A DNA stretch of 54,159 bases from Endozoicomonas gorgoniicola (GTDB lineage: Bacteria > Pseudomonadota > Gammaproteobacteria > Pseudomonadales > Endozoicomonadaceae), in NCBI RefSeq assembly GCF_025562715.2, contig NZ_JAPFCC010000002.1, forward strand, positions 1 to 54,159, given 5' to 3'. The notes under the pieces were generated by a model that ran no database searches, had not been told where the DNA came from, and saw only the letters and a list, made by a program, of their open reading frames with translations. This document shows positions 41,097 to 48,698 of the stretch, piece after piece; the first letter of the stretch is position 1; every line of letters starts with the position of its first letter. Both the position numbers and the translations under genes were made by a program.

Positions 41097-41789
41097 ATGG
41101 ACATCAGACAGATAAGGCGTACTAACGCCCTCCAGTTAATCAAAGAGAAAGGCATTACCAAGGCTAAGTTCGCTCGAACCCTTGGTAAGTCGCCCCAGCA
41201 GATTAATGAACTGCTTAAAGAGAAAAATCCGAAAAACATCGGACATAAAATTGCCAGGCAGATAGAGGAGTCTTTTGGCCTTCCTGAGCAATGGCTGGAT
41301 CAAAAGCAGAACCAAGATGAAAGCTTTACTGCATTCAGTACTGTTCTTGACTCTTACAGGCAAGCTGAACGTTTGGCGGCAACCTATACACAAGCGCAAC
41401 GTGACTGGCTAAAAGGCAGAAAGCATGTAACCCGTCAAATTGAAGATGAGCTTGAATCCCGGTTATTAGAGAACGGCCTTCAGTTATTAGATTCTGGAAA
41501 CTCGGAATTTCGTGTAGCCACCCCCTCTAAATCACTGGTTACAATCAGCCTGTTCATTCCTATGCCGGGCTTTACTGGCTGGCTCTGTCCACCAATAACC
41601 CCAATGCAGCCAGACTTTCTGGCTATTGCCCTGATAGGCGACTATTGTCTTGATTTTGCCTTTATACCCAGAGAGGAATATCAGGTGCTACGCAGCAAAG
41701 AAAAGCCGCGTATTGACATCAACACTAAGGATGGAACTGCAAGTGGTAAAAGCCTTGAACCGTGGGTGAATCGCTTTGACCTAATTTAA
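41097..41789 (+). CDS. CI-like prophage repressor without visible S24 domain
   Basis: This 230-residue protein has an HTH at about 1-60 (RRTNALQLIKEKGITKAKFA, LGKSPQQINELLKEKNPKNI, IEESFGLPEQWLDQKQN). A middle helical part follows (ERLAATYTQAQRDWLKGRKH), then a C-terminal domain (LVTISLFIPMPGFTGWLCPP, CLDFAFIPREEYQVL). The serine/lysine dyad context of LexA/CI autopeptidases is not seen. It should hold lysogeny by repressing the cro-side and recombination promoters. Lack of self-cleavage implies induction by an antirepressor. It is followed 19 bp later by the secreted protein gene. Confidence 0.75.
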   Translation: MDIRQIRRTNALQLIKEKGITKAKFARTLGKSPQQINELLKEKNPKNIGHKIARQIEESFGLPEQWLDQKQNQDESFTAFSTVLDSYRQAERLAATYTQAQRDWLKGRKHVTRQIEDELESRLLENGLQLLDSGNSEFRVATPSKSLVTISLFIPMPGFTGWLCPPITPMQPDFLAIALIGDYCLDFAFIPREEYQVLRSKEKPRIDINTKDGTASGKSLEPWVNRFDLI

Positions 41790-41808
41790 CAACACAGGAG
41801 AAATAAAA

Positions 41809-42213
41809 ATGATAAAAACCTCCCTACTTCTCATGCTGTCTACACTAGCAATGACCTCTATTGCCTCCGACGAACAGGAGTCTGAGATATATAACGAGAT
41901 AGCAAGCAGTAAAAATGGACGTTATGTGTTTTCGCAAATATCTGAAATGCGAAGAGATCAATACATGCTAGATACCAAAACTGGCCGAATATGGGTCATA
42001 ACGGTAAATAAAGATGAGGATCTCTTCCTTATGCCGATACCTTTTAGTGATGGGAGAGGTCTTAGTACTCAGCTGCCAGTCCCGTTAGAATATCTGCTCG
42101 AATTAGAAACCACGCATCGCGACATTAGAGATCAAGCATTATATGAACAGGTAATGTCTGAACTTGATATACCTGACCAAGCTAAAACTAACAGAGCAAC
42201 TCCGCCGAAATAA
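41809..42213 (+). CDS. Secreted protein, lysogenic-conversion candidate
   Basis: This 134-residue protein has an N-terminal signal peptide (MIKTSLLLMLSTLAMTSIAS, then D) and a mature part with NGRYVFSQISEMRRDQYMLD and TKTGRIWVITVNKDEDLFLM. This is predicted to be periplasmic or secreted. It follows the repressor by 19 bp with its own GGAG, so it should be made in the lysogen. No family is recognised; superinfection exclusion or host-fitness roles are possible. Confidence 0.65.
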   Translation: MIKTSLLLMLSTLAMTSIASDEQESEIYNEIASSKNGRYVFSQISEMRRDQYMLDTKTGRIWVITVNKDEDLFLMPIPFSDGRGLSTQLPVPLEYLLELETTHRDIRDQALYEQVMSELDIPDQAKTNRATPPK

Positions 42214-42399
42214 CTCTTACGAAAAGAGTCTCCATTCAAGCCCGTCATATTTAGCCGATTATGCAGTTCGGCCTACAAGCACCTAAACAAATACCTTCAA
42301 TAATCATGCTTTCAACCGGGAGTTGATACTTTTGTACTTCCATTGATTTAGCTACATTTTACCAATACACATAAATACACCTTTTATAAACCTTTTGTG

Positions 42400-42428
42400 T
42401 TGACACAATAAACAAATAGGACTAACTT
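42400..42428 (+). promoter_or_regulatory. Candidate promoter of the recombination operon
   Basis: A perfect -35 TTGACA (42400..42405), a 17-bp spacer and TAACTT (42423..42428) lie 43 bp before the first gene of the rightward operon. The 256-bp gap after the secreted-protein gene holds little else beyond a small ACTCTT/AAGAGT hairpin near 42212..42228. Confidence 0.55.
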
Positions 42429-42470
42429 ATAGATCAGAGCAAACAAAAAGACAAAATAGGAACAAAAACA

Positions 42471-42761
42471 ATGAACGGAACCCCCTACTGCCACGTTTCG
42501 GCACAAATAGACCAGCACGCCCACGATGAGGGCTTGCGTGAAATCAGAGAGCTTCAGATTGAAAGCCTGAGTGAAGAGGTTTACGACAACGGCAAGAAAA
42601 CTCTGGATACCTCCCGCGTACATATCGCCCCACGTTTCCACCACCTGCAAGTCAATGACGACGTTCTGAACACCTTGCGCCTTCTGTGGGACGACCCAGA
42701 CCTGACCCTGAATAAGGCCATTGACCTGATCGTCAGGGAAAAGCTGGAGCCGCAACAATGA
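42471..42761 (+). CDS. Unrecognised early protein
   Basis: This 96-residue protein starts NGTPYCHVSAQIDQHAHDEG and is helical (LREIRELQIESLSEEVYDNG), with a C-terminal LRLLWDDPDLTLNKAIDLIV. It is the first gene of the rightward operon and overlaps the next by four bases. It may be a small regulator or host-take-over protein; no family is recognised. Confidence 0.6.
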   Translation: MNGTPYCHVSAQIDQHAHDEGLREIRELQIESLSEEVYDNGKKTLDTSRVHIAPRFHHLQVNDDVLNTLRLLWDDPDLTLNKAIDLIVREKLEPQQ

Positions 42762-42967
42762 ACGCATCAGACATCATCCTGAAAAGTCGTCTGGACAGTG
42801 CCAGACACAACGTTAAAACCCTGATGGATAAAGTCAGCAATGCTTGTGAAAAAGTCGATCAGGCGACCATAGAGTTCTATCACTATCAGGAAAAGCTGGA
42901 AGAAGCCCGGGCAGCAGAAAAAGCACTGGCGGATGAGTACAACAAAAACTGGCTGGAGGGGATGTGA
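42758..42967 (+). CDS. Small coiled-coil protein
   Basis: This 69-residue protein is almost entirely helical (SRLDSARHNVKTLMDKVSNA, EFYHYQEKLEEARAAEKALA). It precedes recT; its stop ends three bases before the recT ATG at 42970. No family is recognised. A role as recombination accessory is inferred from position only. Confidence 0.6.
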   Translation: MNASDIILKSRLDSARHNVKTLMDKVSNACEKVDQATIEFYHYQEKLEEARAAEKALADEYNKNWLEGM

Positions 42968-42969
42968 TT

Positions 42970-43887
42970 ATGGGTAATTATCAAAACAACACCGCACGCC
43001 AGCCCCTGCAAATTGAAGGCACTATAGAGGCCATGCAATCAAAATTCACGCAGATTGCCGCCGCTGAAAATCTGGTGAAGTGGGCAGAAGAAAGCCAGTT
43101 CGCCATTGAGGTGCTTTATAAAAACCCATTTTTGCAGAAGTGCGACCCGGTCAGCATTCAGAACGCCATTATCAATGTTGCGTCTGTTGGCCTGACGCTG
43201 AACCCTGCTTACGGGCTGGCTTATCTGGTGCCTGAATACAACAAAGCGGCATCCCGTACTGAGTGCCAGTTGAGAATCAGCTTCAAAGGCTTGATGAAAG
43301 TGGCTGTCGATAGTGGCGCAATAGCTTTCGTGAAGGCTGAAATAGTCTGCGAGTCTGACCATTTTGAATACCTGGGACCTTGCGAAAAGCCCGTACACCG
43401 AATGAACCCCTTTGCTGATCGTGGTCAGACGACGGGTGTTTATTGCATAGCAAAAACCGCAGCTGGTGACTACCTGACCGACGTAATGAGCAAGGCTGAG
43501 ATTGATTACATCAAGAGCAAAGCCAAGACAAAGGCGGTCTGGGAAAGCTGGTATGGCGAAATGGCTAAAAAGGCCATCATCAAAAGAGCTTCCAAGCAAT
43601 GGCCTTCTGCGGGTCAGTCCGAACGGTTTGCTGAAGCGGTCAACGTCGTTAATCAGCAAGAAGGTAATGAGCTTGAAGGTCAGTTTAAGGTCGTTCAGCA
43701 GGAAGTAACAGAGCCTTTAAGTGTTCAGTATTACCCCGGTGAAAACTTCCTCAGCAACTTCCCGAAATGGCAGCAAGCTATCCAGAGCGGAAAAACCAGC
43801 CCGGAAGCCCTGATTGCCAAGATCGAAACCAGGGGCGTGCTGACTGACCAGCAAAAACAACAGATCAATGCAGTAGGGAGAGCGTAA
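42970..43887 (+). CDS. recT: RecT-family single-strand annealing protein
   Basis: This 305-residue protein has FAIEVLYKNPFLQKCDPVSI, IINVASVGLTLNPAYGLAYL and QLRISFKGLMKVAVDSGAIA, the central RecT/Redbeta-like motifs. It works with the adjacent 5'-3' exonuclease to recombine phage DNA by annealing. The exonuclease start overlaps its stop by one base. Confidence 0.9.
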   Translation: MGNYQNNTARQPLQIEGTIEAMQSKFTQIAAAENLVKWAEESQFAIEVLYKNPFLQKCDPVSIQNAIINVASVGLTLNPAYGLAYLVPEYNKAASRTECQLRISFKGLMKVAVDSGAIAFVKAEIVCESDHFEYLGPCEKPVHRMNPFADRGQTTGVYCIAKTAAGDYLTDVMSKAEIDYIKSKAKTKAVWESWYGEMAKKAIIKRASKQWPSAGQSERFAEAVNVVNQQEGNELEGQFKVVQQEVTEPLSVQYYPGENFLSNFPKWQQAIQSGKTSPEALIAKIETRGVLTDQQKQQINAVGRA

Positions 43888-45560
43888 TGAAATACATTAA
43901 CGTACAACAGGGTTCACAGGAATGGCTCGACCTGAGAGCCAACCACTTTACCGCCAGCGAAGCTCCAGCCATGATGGGCGCTTCCAAATACACCAGTCGG
44001 GATGAACTGCTAAAGCAGAAAGCCACCGGGCAGACCAAAGAAGTCACCCTGCAAATGCAGGCACTGTTCGACCGGGGTCACGCCGCCGAAGAAGCAGCCC
44101 GTCCACTGGTGGAAGCCATGATTGGTGAAGAGTTGTATCCGGCCACTGCCGTTGGTGATCATAACCTGCTGGCATCTTACGACGGCATTACCGTTGATGA
44201 CTTTATTGTGTTTGAGCACAAGCTCTGGAATGAAAAGCTGGCGGTTCAGGTTCGTAACAATGACCTGGAGCCTCACTACTACTGGCAGCTTGAACAGCAG
44301 TTACTAATCAGCGGTGCAGAGAAGGCGATTTTTGTCACCTCCAATGGTACACAGGAACAATTCGAATCCATGGAATACCTGCCTGTTCCTGAGCGACAGC
44401 AGGCGCTTATTAAAGGCTGGGAACAATTCGCCATTGACCTTGGCAACTTCCATCAGGAACAGCAGCCTGAAGTTATTCAACCTGTCGGTAAGGAACTGAT
44501 GGAACTGCCCGCCCTGAGTATTCAACTGGTCGGTGAGGTGAAAAACTCTAACCTGCCCGCTTTCAAATCTCAGGCTCTGTCGTTTATCCAGTCCATCAAT
44601 ACCGACCTGCAAACCGATCAGGACTTTGCCGACGCGGAACAGACCGTCAAGTTCTGCACCAAGGCTGAAAAGGAACTGGATATCGTTAAGAAGCAGGCGC
44701 TGGCACAGACCGCCGACATTGACGAACTGTTCCGCACCGTGGATCACCTGAAGGAAGAAATGCGCAGCAAGCGACTGGAGCTGAACAAGCTGGTCAAGGC
44801 TCGCAAGGATGCTATCAAGCTGGAAGTCATTGCCGACGCACAAAGCAAGCTGAATGAACACATCACCCAGCTCAACCTCAGGCTTCCTGTTTCCATTCCT
44901 GCCGTTGTCGCTGATTTTCAGGGCGCCATCAAAGGCAGAAGCGCAATCAAGAAAATCCGTGAAGCCGTCAATGACACTTTAGCCCAGGCTAAGATCGAGG
45001 CCACCGGCTACCGGGAAAAGATCGAAACCAACCTGACCTTCTTTGAAGACACTGCCAGAGACTACGATTTCCTGTTTGCGGATATTCAGGACGTACTGGT
45101 CATGGAATACGACCATATGAAGCTGGTTGTTGAATCCAGAATCAATGAGCACAAGGCCGCCGAAGAAAAACGCCTTGAAGCAGAACGGGAACGGATTCGC
45201 CTGGAAGAAGAACGGAAGGCAAAAGAAGCGCTTCAGAAAAAAGCCGATGCTGAGTTTGCCCGGCGCATGGAAGAAGAGCTTGCGGTTCCGGAAGTTGCAG
45301 AAGATCACTCGCTGATTTGCGGCAGTGAATTTCCAAGCGATGAGCCACTTGCGGCTTTACCGGAAGCAAAAACGACAAAGGCCGTTGACTTCAATGACTC
45401 TGAATTAAAGGCGGCAGTAGCCAGCCGTGATGACCGGGAAGCCCTTGAATACTTCTTTGGTGATGAAGAGCTTCACGAACTGCAATACAGCGATGATGAA
45501 GCTGAATACGAACTGGAAGTCATCGTTCGCCGGGTTCGGATTAAACAAAAAGCAGCTTGA
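43887..45560 (+). CDS. YqaJ-type exonuclease with long C-terminal extension
   Basis: This 557-residue protein has the YqaJ/lambda-exo core in the first 190 residues: GSQEWLDLRANHFTASEAPA, GHAAEEAARPLVEAMIGEEL and then SYDGITVDDFIVFEHKLWNE holding the D-ExK metal site. Residues about 200-550 are coiled coil and acidic linker (EAERERIRLEEERKAKEALQ) ending VIVRRVRIKQKAA. The extension is about as long as the nuclease domain and is of the kind seen in marine-bacterial phage homologues. It partners RecT. Confidence 0.85.
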   Translation: MKYINVQQGSQEWLDLRANHFTASEAPAMMGASKYTSRDELLKQKATGQTKEVTLQMQALFDRGHAAEEAARPLVEAMIGEELYPATAVGDHNLLASYDGITVDDFIVFEHKLWNEKLAVQVRNNDLEPHYYWQLEQQLLISGAEKAIFVTSNGTQEQFESMEYLPVPERQQALIKGWEQFAIDLGNFHQEQQPEVIQPVGKELMELPALSIQLVGEVKNSNLPAFKSQALSFIQSINTDLQTDQDFADAEQTVKFCTKAEKELDIVKKQALAQTADIDELFRTVDHLKEEMRSKRLELNKLVKARKDAIKLEVIADAQSKLNEHITQLNLRLPVSIPAVVADFQGAIKGRSAIKKIREAVNDTLAQAKIEATGYREKIETNLTFFEDTARDYDFLFADIQDVLVMEYDHMKLVVESRINEHKAAEEKRLEAERERIRLEEERKAKEALQKKADAEFARRMEEELAVPEVAEDHSLICGSEFPSDEPLAALPEAKTTKAVDFNDSELKAAVASRDDREALEYFFGDEELHELQYSDDEAEYELEVIVRRVRIKQKAA

Positions 45561-45687
45561 AGGTTTGCTGTGCAGGCTGGTCACCTGATCCCCAAACGAC
45601 CACGGATTAACACGCGCCCCCTGGGTGTTCCTGAGCATGAACTGAAAAGGCTCGGTTTAAACAACGATAAGGAAAGGAGATTTCATC

Positions 45688-46191
45688 ATGGCAAGAGGCG
45701 TAAACAAAGTCATCCTGATCGGCAACCTGGGCGGCGACCCTGATGTACGGTTTACGCCGAACGGTTCCGCCGTGGCAAACCTGAACGTCGCCACTTCTGA
45801 AAGCTGGACAGACAAGAACAGCGGTCAGAAGCAGGAGCGTGTTGAATGGCACCGTGCTGTGGTATTCGGCAAGCTGGCAGAGATTGCCCAGCAGTACCTG
45901 AAGAAGGGAAGCAAGGTTTACCTGGAAGGCAAACTGCAAACCAGAAAATGGCAGGACAAGAACACCGGGCAGGATCGCTACACCACAGAAGTCATCGTTG
46001 ACGGTTTCTCTGGTCAGCTGCATATGCTGGACAGTCGGCAGGATGACCAGAACCAAAGCAATCAACAAGGTGGCTATCAGCAACCCCAACAGGTAGGCTA
46101 CCAACAGCAACCGGCAGGGCAGCAGCCAGCCCACACACAACAGCAGGGGCAGCCCTACCAGCAGCAACCACAAAACTATCGGGGTGGGTAA
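45688..46191 (+). CDS. ssb: Single-stranded DNA-binding protein
   Basis: This 167-residue SSB has an OB fold at 1-110 (GVNKVILIGNLGGDPDVRFT, WHRAVVFGKLAEIAQQYLKK, GSKVYLEGKLQTRKWQDKNT). A Q-rich tail ends QPQNYRGG. The conserved acidic tip (DDDIPF) that recruits host repair proteins is absent. It follows AAGGAAAGGAG and overlaps the next gene by one base. Confidence 0.92.
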   Translation: MARGVNKVILIGNLGGDPDVRFTPNGSAVANLNVATSESWTDKNSGQKQERVEWHRAVVFGKLAEIAQQYLKKGSKVYLEGKLQTRKWQDKNTGQDRYTTEVIVDGFSGQLHMLDSRQDDQNQSNQQGGYQQPQQVGYQQQPAGQQPAHTQQQGQPYQQQPQNYRGG

Positions 46192-46382
46192 TGACCTGCG
46201 CATTCAGTGCCAAAAAAGCAAAGACCCCGAAGTATCAGCCAAAAGGCAGCATGTGTATGAATTGCCGGCGCCTGAAGCAGGATTGTTCAGACCTGAGCTT
46301 TTCAACCATGCCGGTGATTGAGAAGCACCGGGATGGACTGGTGGTTAAGTGTGTGCGGTTTGAATCAGGAGACAAGGAATAA
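46191..46382 (+). CDS. Small cysteine-containing protein
   Basis: This 63-residue protein has MCMNCRRLKQDCSDLSFSTM and a later VVKCVRFESG, a spacing that could bind zinc. It overlaps ssb by one base. Small proteins of this look are common in phage recombination operons; the function is not known. Confidence 0.6.
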   Translation: MTCAFSAKKAKTPKYQPKGSMCMNCRRLKQDCSDLSFSTMPVIEKHRDGLVVKCVRFESGDKE

Positions 46383-46387
46383 AAGCC

Positions 46388-46765
46388 ATGTACGAAAAAA
46401 AAGACTATCAAATCTGGCGCAGTACTGCCGGTTATGAGTTTAGAGCCCTTTGTGTTGATCAGGATGGTGAGCCAGTGCTTGATGTTCACGAAGATACCCC
46501 TGATGACGAGATATGGAATATATTATTTTGGATTAGACATGCTTATGAGAATGGGGTTAGAGCTGGCAAGGAAGACAATACATGGATAGATGCTGATAAA
46601 GAATTGCCAGAAGATGACGTTCCAGTGCTGGTTTATTTCGGTGATGACATTGATGTTGAAATTGATTATTGCAAGACCGGAGAGCATTACGGAACGACTT
46701 GGTTTGCTAATGATCCAGATCGGGCAATTACAAAGTGGAAGCCATTTAATAAACCAGGCAATTAA
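46388..46765 (+). CDS. DUF551-domain protein
   Basis: This 125-residue protein has a C-terminal DUF551 domain from about residue 65 (TWIDADKELPEDDVPVLVYF, ending AITKWKPFNKPGN). The N-terminal part (QIWRSTAGYEFRALCVDQDG) is a separate small domain. DUF551 proteins are frequent in lambdoid early regions, without known activity. Confidence 0.7.
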   Translation: MYEKKDYQIWRSTAGYEFRALCVDQDGEPVLDVHEDTPDDEIWNILFWIRHAYENGVRAGKEDNTWIDADKELPEDDVPVLVYFGDDIDVEIDYCKTGEHYGTTWFANDPDRAITKWKPFNKPGN

Positions 46766-46778
46766 ACCGGAAGAGAAA

Positions 46779-47033
46779 GTGACACCAATAAGAATGGCGA
46801 TGATTCAGGTTTCAAGGCTGCGTGAAAAATCCAGCAAGCCAGAGATTTATAAGTTGTCTGCTATATGGTGGAGACTTCAATCAATGGAATCGAAAGATCC
46901 CGAAACTTGCTTGAAGTTCTCCCGACAACAGTACGCACTTTATTTAGATATGAAAGCCAGACCGGAGCATTACCAGGAAAGGCTAAGAAACCGAACAGAC
47001 TACCAGTGGAGTCAGTATGAAAGACTTTTTTAA
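46779..47033 (+). CDS. Small unrecognised early protein
   Basis: This 84-residue protein starts at GTG 46779 behind GGAAGAG; an ATG at 46794 is also possible. It contains QVSRLREKSSKPEIYKLSAI, WWRLQSMESKDPETCLKFSR and YALYLDMKARPEHYQERLRN. The longer frame open to 46590 overlaps DUF551 and looks like a shadow. It overlaps the next gene by 17 bp. Confidence 0.55.
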   Translation: MTPIRMAMIQVSRLREKSSKPEIYKLSAIWWRLQSMESKDPETCLKFSRQQYALYLDMKARPEHYQERLRNRTDYQWSQYERLF

Positions 47034-47223
47034 AACCCCACTTGCCTCAATGGTTGCTTTCTTCCTGATCGGTTGTCTGATGATGTCTGGAATGAAAGCT
47101 GTCGAGTGGCTGATACCAGCCCCAGAGAAAACTGTAAATTTACTGGTTTGTGTTGCTGATGCTGATGGAGCTATCGGCCACTGCAAACCTTTCACTGACT
47201 ACGTGGCTGATTCAGGCAGCTAA
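47017..47223 (+). CDS. Small membrane protein carrying the first attC at its stop
   Basis: This 68-residue protein has one membrane segment (LASMVAFFLIGCLMMSGMKA, about 9-28), then a short polar domain (VNLLVCVADADGAIGHCKPF). Its stop TAA is part of the TAAC of attC1. No cassette boundary is found upstream, so it may be a phage gene into whose end the first cassette inserted, or a first cassette with a lost left border. Confidence 0.65.
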   Translation: MKDFFKTPLASMVAFFLIGCLMMSGMKAVEWLIPAPEKTVNLLVCVADADGAIGHCKPFTDYVADSGS

Positions 47224-47279
47224 CCCCTTTATCAACGGTGTGCCGAAGGCGCATCCGTTGGATAAAATTGTTATGTGGC
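47215..47279 (+). other. attC site 1
   Basis: It begins GGCAGCTAAC and ends GTTATGTGGC. Its inner arms AACGG-TGTGCC and GGCGCA-T-CCGTT form the imperfect stem with unpaired bases expected of a folded bottom-strand attC. The TAAC includes the stop codon of the membrane protein gene. Confidence 0.85.
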
Positions 47280-47308
47280 AATAGGCACGAACTAGAAGGA
47301 TAAAGAAA

Positions 47309-47584
47309 ATGGCAGAACTGGTTTTAACAGAAAAAGAAAAGGCCGACCCGACGTATTTAGATTGGAGCGATGAAGCACTGGGCAAACTGGTAAAGAGAAC
47401 CGCCATCAAAATGCAAGATGAGTTTGGTCAAGATGCCGCACATATTACATGCGGCGCTCACCTGCTTATCAGTTTGGCTGAAAAAAGTAACTCGGCAGAA
47501 ACTACTTTGACCTTTAAGGGTGTTTCTCATGCCGGAGAACCCAAAGGGGACTGGAAGATTGTAATAACTCGCACAGACACATAA
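47309..47584 (+). CDS. Cassette A protein, unrecognised
   Basis: This 91-residue protein starts AELVLTEKEKADPTYLDWSD, continues LGKLVKRTAIKMQDEFGQDA, AHITCGAHLLISLAEKSNSA, and ends in a beta-type VSHAGEPKGDWKIVITRTDT. It is predicted soluble, alpha then beta. AGAAGGA lies about ten bases upstream of the ATG. The stop TAA is part of attC2. Similar unknown small ORFs are typical of chromosomal integron cassettes. Confidence 0.7.
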   Translation: MAELVLTEKEKADPTYLDWSDEALGKLVKRTAIKMQDEFGQDAAHITCGAHLLISLAEKSNSAETTLTFKGVSHAGEPKGDWKIVITRTDT

Positions 47585-47640
47585 CCCCGTTTTCAGGGGC
47601 GCAGCGTAGCGGAGTCCCTTGGAAAACTTTGTTATCTGGC
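47578..47640 (+). other. attC site 2
   Basis: It begins CACATAAC and ends GTTATCTGGC. Inner arms TTTTC-AGGG and CCCT-TG-GAAAA with GCGTAGCG in the loop give the attC hairpin. CACATAAC is the reverse complement of the GTTATGTG that opens cassette A. Confidence 0.85.
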
Positions 47641-47661
47641 GGTAAACGAGGAACTCGCAAC

Positions 47662-47925
47662 ATGGAAATTAGGACACTACCAGCTATACAAAATATCAAT
47701 GGAGAGCTGGAACCAATAAGAGTTGGTAAGTGGTACACAGCAAGTTACGGATACGAAGTAGTGACAGGTTACTGTGTTGATGTTTTACCCACTGGCTGCA
47801 TATTGAAATTCAGATGGGGAGATATATTCAGGAGTCGTTACTACATCGACTATTCACTTATAAAAGGTGAATGTAACGACCCAAGGGTTATCGCAAAAGC
47901 ACTTAGGCTGATTGGAGCCAGATAA
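47662..47925 (+). CDS. Cassette B protein, unrecognised
   Basis: This 87-residue protein starts MEIRTLPAIQNINGELEPIR, has VGKWYTASYGYEVVTGYCVD and LKFRWGDIFRSRYYIDYSLI, and looks like a small SH3-like beta domain with a C-terminal helix. The start at 47662 is preferred; the longer frame would begin inside attC2. The stop lies in the TAAC of attC3. The function is unknown. Confidence 0.65.
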   Translation: MEIRTLPAIQNINGELEPIRVGKWYTASYGYEVVTGYCVDVLPTGCILKFRWGDIFRSRYYIDYSLIKGECNDPRVIAKALRLIGAR

Positions 47926-47979
47926 CGCCTGGTTCAGTGGCAGCCGTAGGCTGTCCATTGGAAGCATTTGTTATGTGGC
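47917..47979 (+). other. attC site 3
   Basis: It begins GCCAGATAAC and ends GTTATGTGGC. Inner arms TTC-AGTGG-CAGCC and GGCTG-T-CCATT-G-GAA pair with single extrahelical bases, as in the aadA-type attC. The outer GCCAGATAAC is the exact reverse complement of the start of cassette B. Confidence 0.88.
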
Positions 47980-47981
47980 TG

Positions 47982-47996
47982 GTTCCAACTTGGAAC
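47982..47996. promoter_or_regulatory. Palindrome in the cassette C leader
   Basis: GTTCCAA-C-TTGGAAC is a perfect 15-bp palindrome, 43 bp before the cassette C start codon. It may be an operator or a hairpin affecting translation. Confidence 0.4.
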
Positions 47997-48038
47997 ATAC
48001 CACGAACAATTTCTATTTTGGAAAGAGTTGGATTAAGC

Positions 48039-48281
48039 ATGAAAAAATATATGTTTGAGGTCTGGCTAACAATAGGTCTATTCGGTGTCGCTATCACTGA
48101 TTATGACGATCCAGACGGTGCGCTCGAAGGGAACCTGAACGCCATTGGTATAGAGAACTGGATAGAGAACTGGATAAAACCTCAAACTGAAAACGGATTA
48201 GAGGTTGGTAACTGGCATTTGAAAGGCACGATTGATGCCACAGACTTCAGTTATACCATTGATTACGCTATGCCTGATTAA
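48039..48281 (+). CDS. Cassette C protein, unrecognised
   Basis: This 80-residue protein starts KKYMFEVWLTIGLFGVAITD, has the tandem ENWIENWIKP produced by a perfect 12-bp repeat (48151..48174), and ends IDATDFSYTIDYAMPD. The start at 48039 follows GGAAAGAG. The stop lies seven bases before the TAAC of attC4. The protein is acidic and probably soluble. Confidence 0.65.
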   Translation: MKKYMFEVWLTIGLFGVAITDYDDPDGALEGNLNAIGIENWIENWIKPQTENGLEVGNWHLKGTIDATDFSYTIDYAMPD

Positions 48282-48346
48282 GCCACATAACGCAGAGTTG
48301 AGTGGCGTGCCGTAGGCACGTCCATTCGAACGACTTGTTATCTGCC
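48282..48346 (+). other. attC site 4
   Basis: It begins GCCACATAAC and ends GTTATCTGCC. Inner arms AGTGG-CGTGCC and GGCACG-T-CCATT pair around a GTA loop with an extrahelical T. The organisation is close to the aadA cassette attC. The outer arm is the exact reverse complement of the start of cassette C. Confidence 0.9.
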
Positions 48347-48361
48347 GATTGGCACGATCTC

Positions 48362-48379
48362 AACGACACTGGTGTCGTT
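48362..48379. promoter_or_regulatory. Palindrome in the cassette D leader
   Basis: AACGACAC-TG-GTGTCGTT is a perfect inverted repeat 20 bp before the cassette D start codon, in the same relative place as the palindrome in cassette C. It may be an operator or leader hairpin. Confidence 0.4.
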
Positions 48380-48398
48380 AACATACAGGACTTGAAAC

Positions 48399-48698
48399 AT
48401 GGATATATCAGAACTGCTTGCACCAGCGTTAAGGCAATACAGGCACAACTCAGAAGATGGTTTTGTGTGTGGCTATGACCAGAAAGAAATAAGAAAAATC
48501 GTGAGCAAATTGAAAAGCGATTTGGATGAAGCTGATCGTAGAGCCGGTGCAGCCGAAAGAGAGAAAGTTCGATTAAAGGAATCGGCACAGGCTAGACGTG
48601 ACTGGCTACGCAGGGCAAAAGAAGAAGCTGGATACCATGATTCAGTTTCATTCGATACTGTCTGGGACGAAACACTGAAATTAGCCAAAGGCAGATAA
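48399..48698 (+). CDS. Cassette D protein, coiled coil
   Basis: This 99-residue protein starts DISELLAPALRQYRHNSEDG, with IVSKLKSDLDEADRRAGAAE forming a coiled coil and VSFDTVWDETLKLAKGR at the end. Its stop TAA lies in GGCAGATAAC, the arm that matches the start of its own cassette. Composition resembles small phage coiled-coil proteins; the function is unknown. Confidence 0.7.
   Translation: MDISELLAPALRQYRHNSEDGFVCGYDQKEIRKIVSKLKSDLDEADRRAGAAEREKVRLKESAQARRDWLRRAKEEAGYHDSVSFDTVWDETLKLAKGR

Noticed and set aside
45570..45743. 57-residue GTG-start ORF before and into ssb
   Set aside because: Its second half is a frame-shifted reading of ssb, and there is no ribosome-binding site of note; the 127-bp gap is more likely leader sequence.
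46852..46861. GTTGTCTGCT as a possible left border of the first cassette
   Set aside because: Only 7 of 10 bases match the expected GTTAGCTGCC and it lies inside a coding frame, so it is probably chance.
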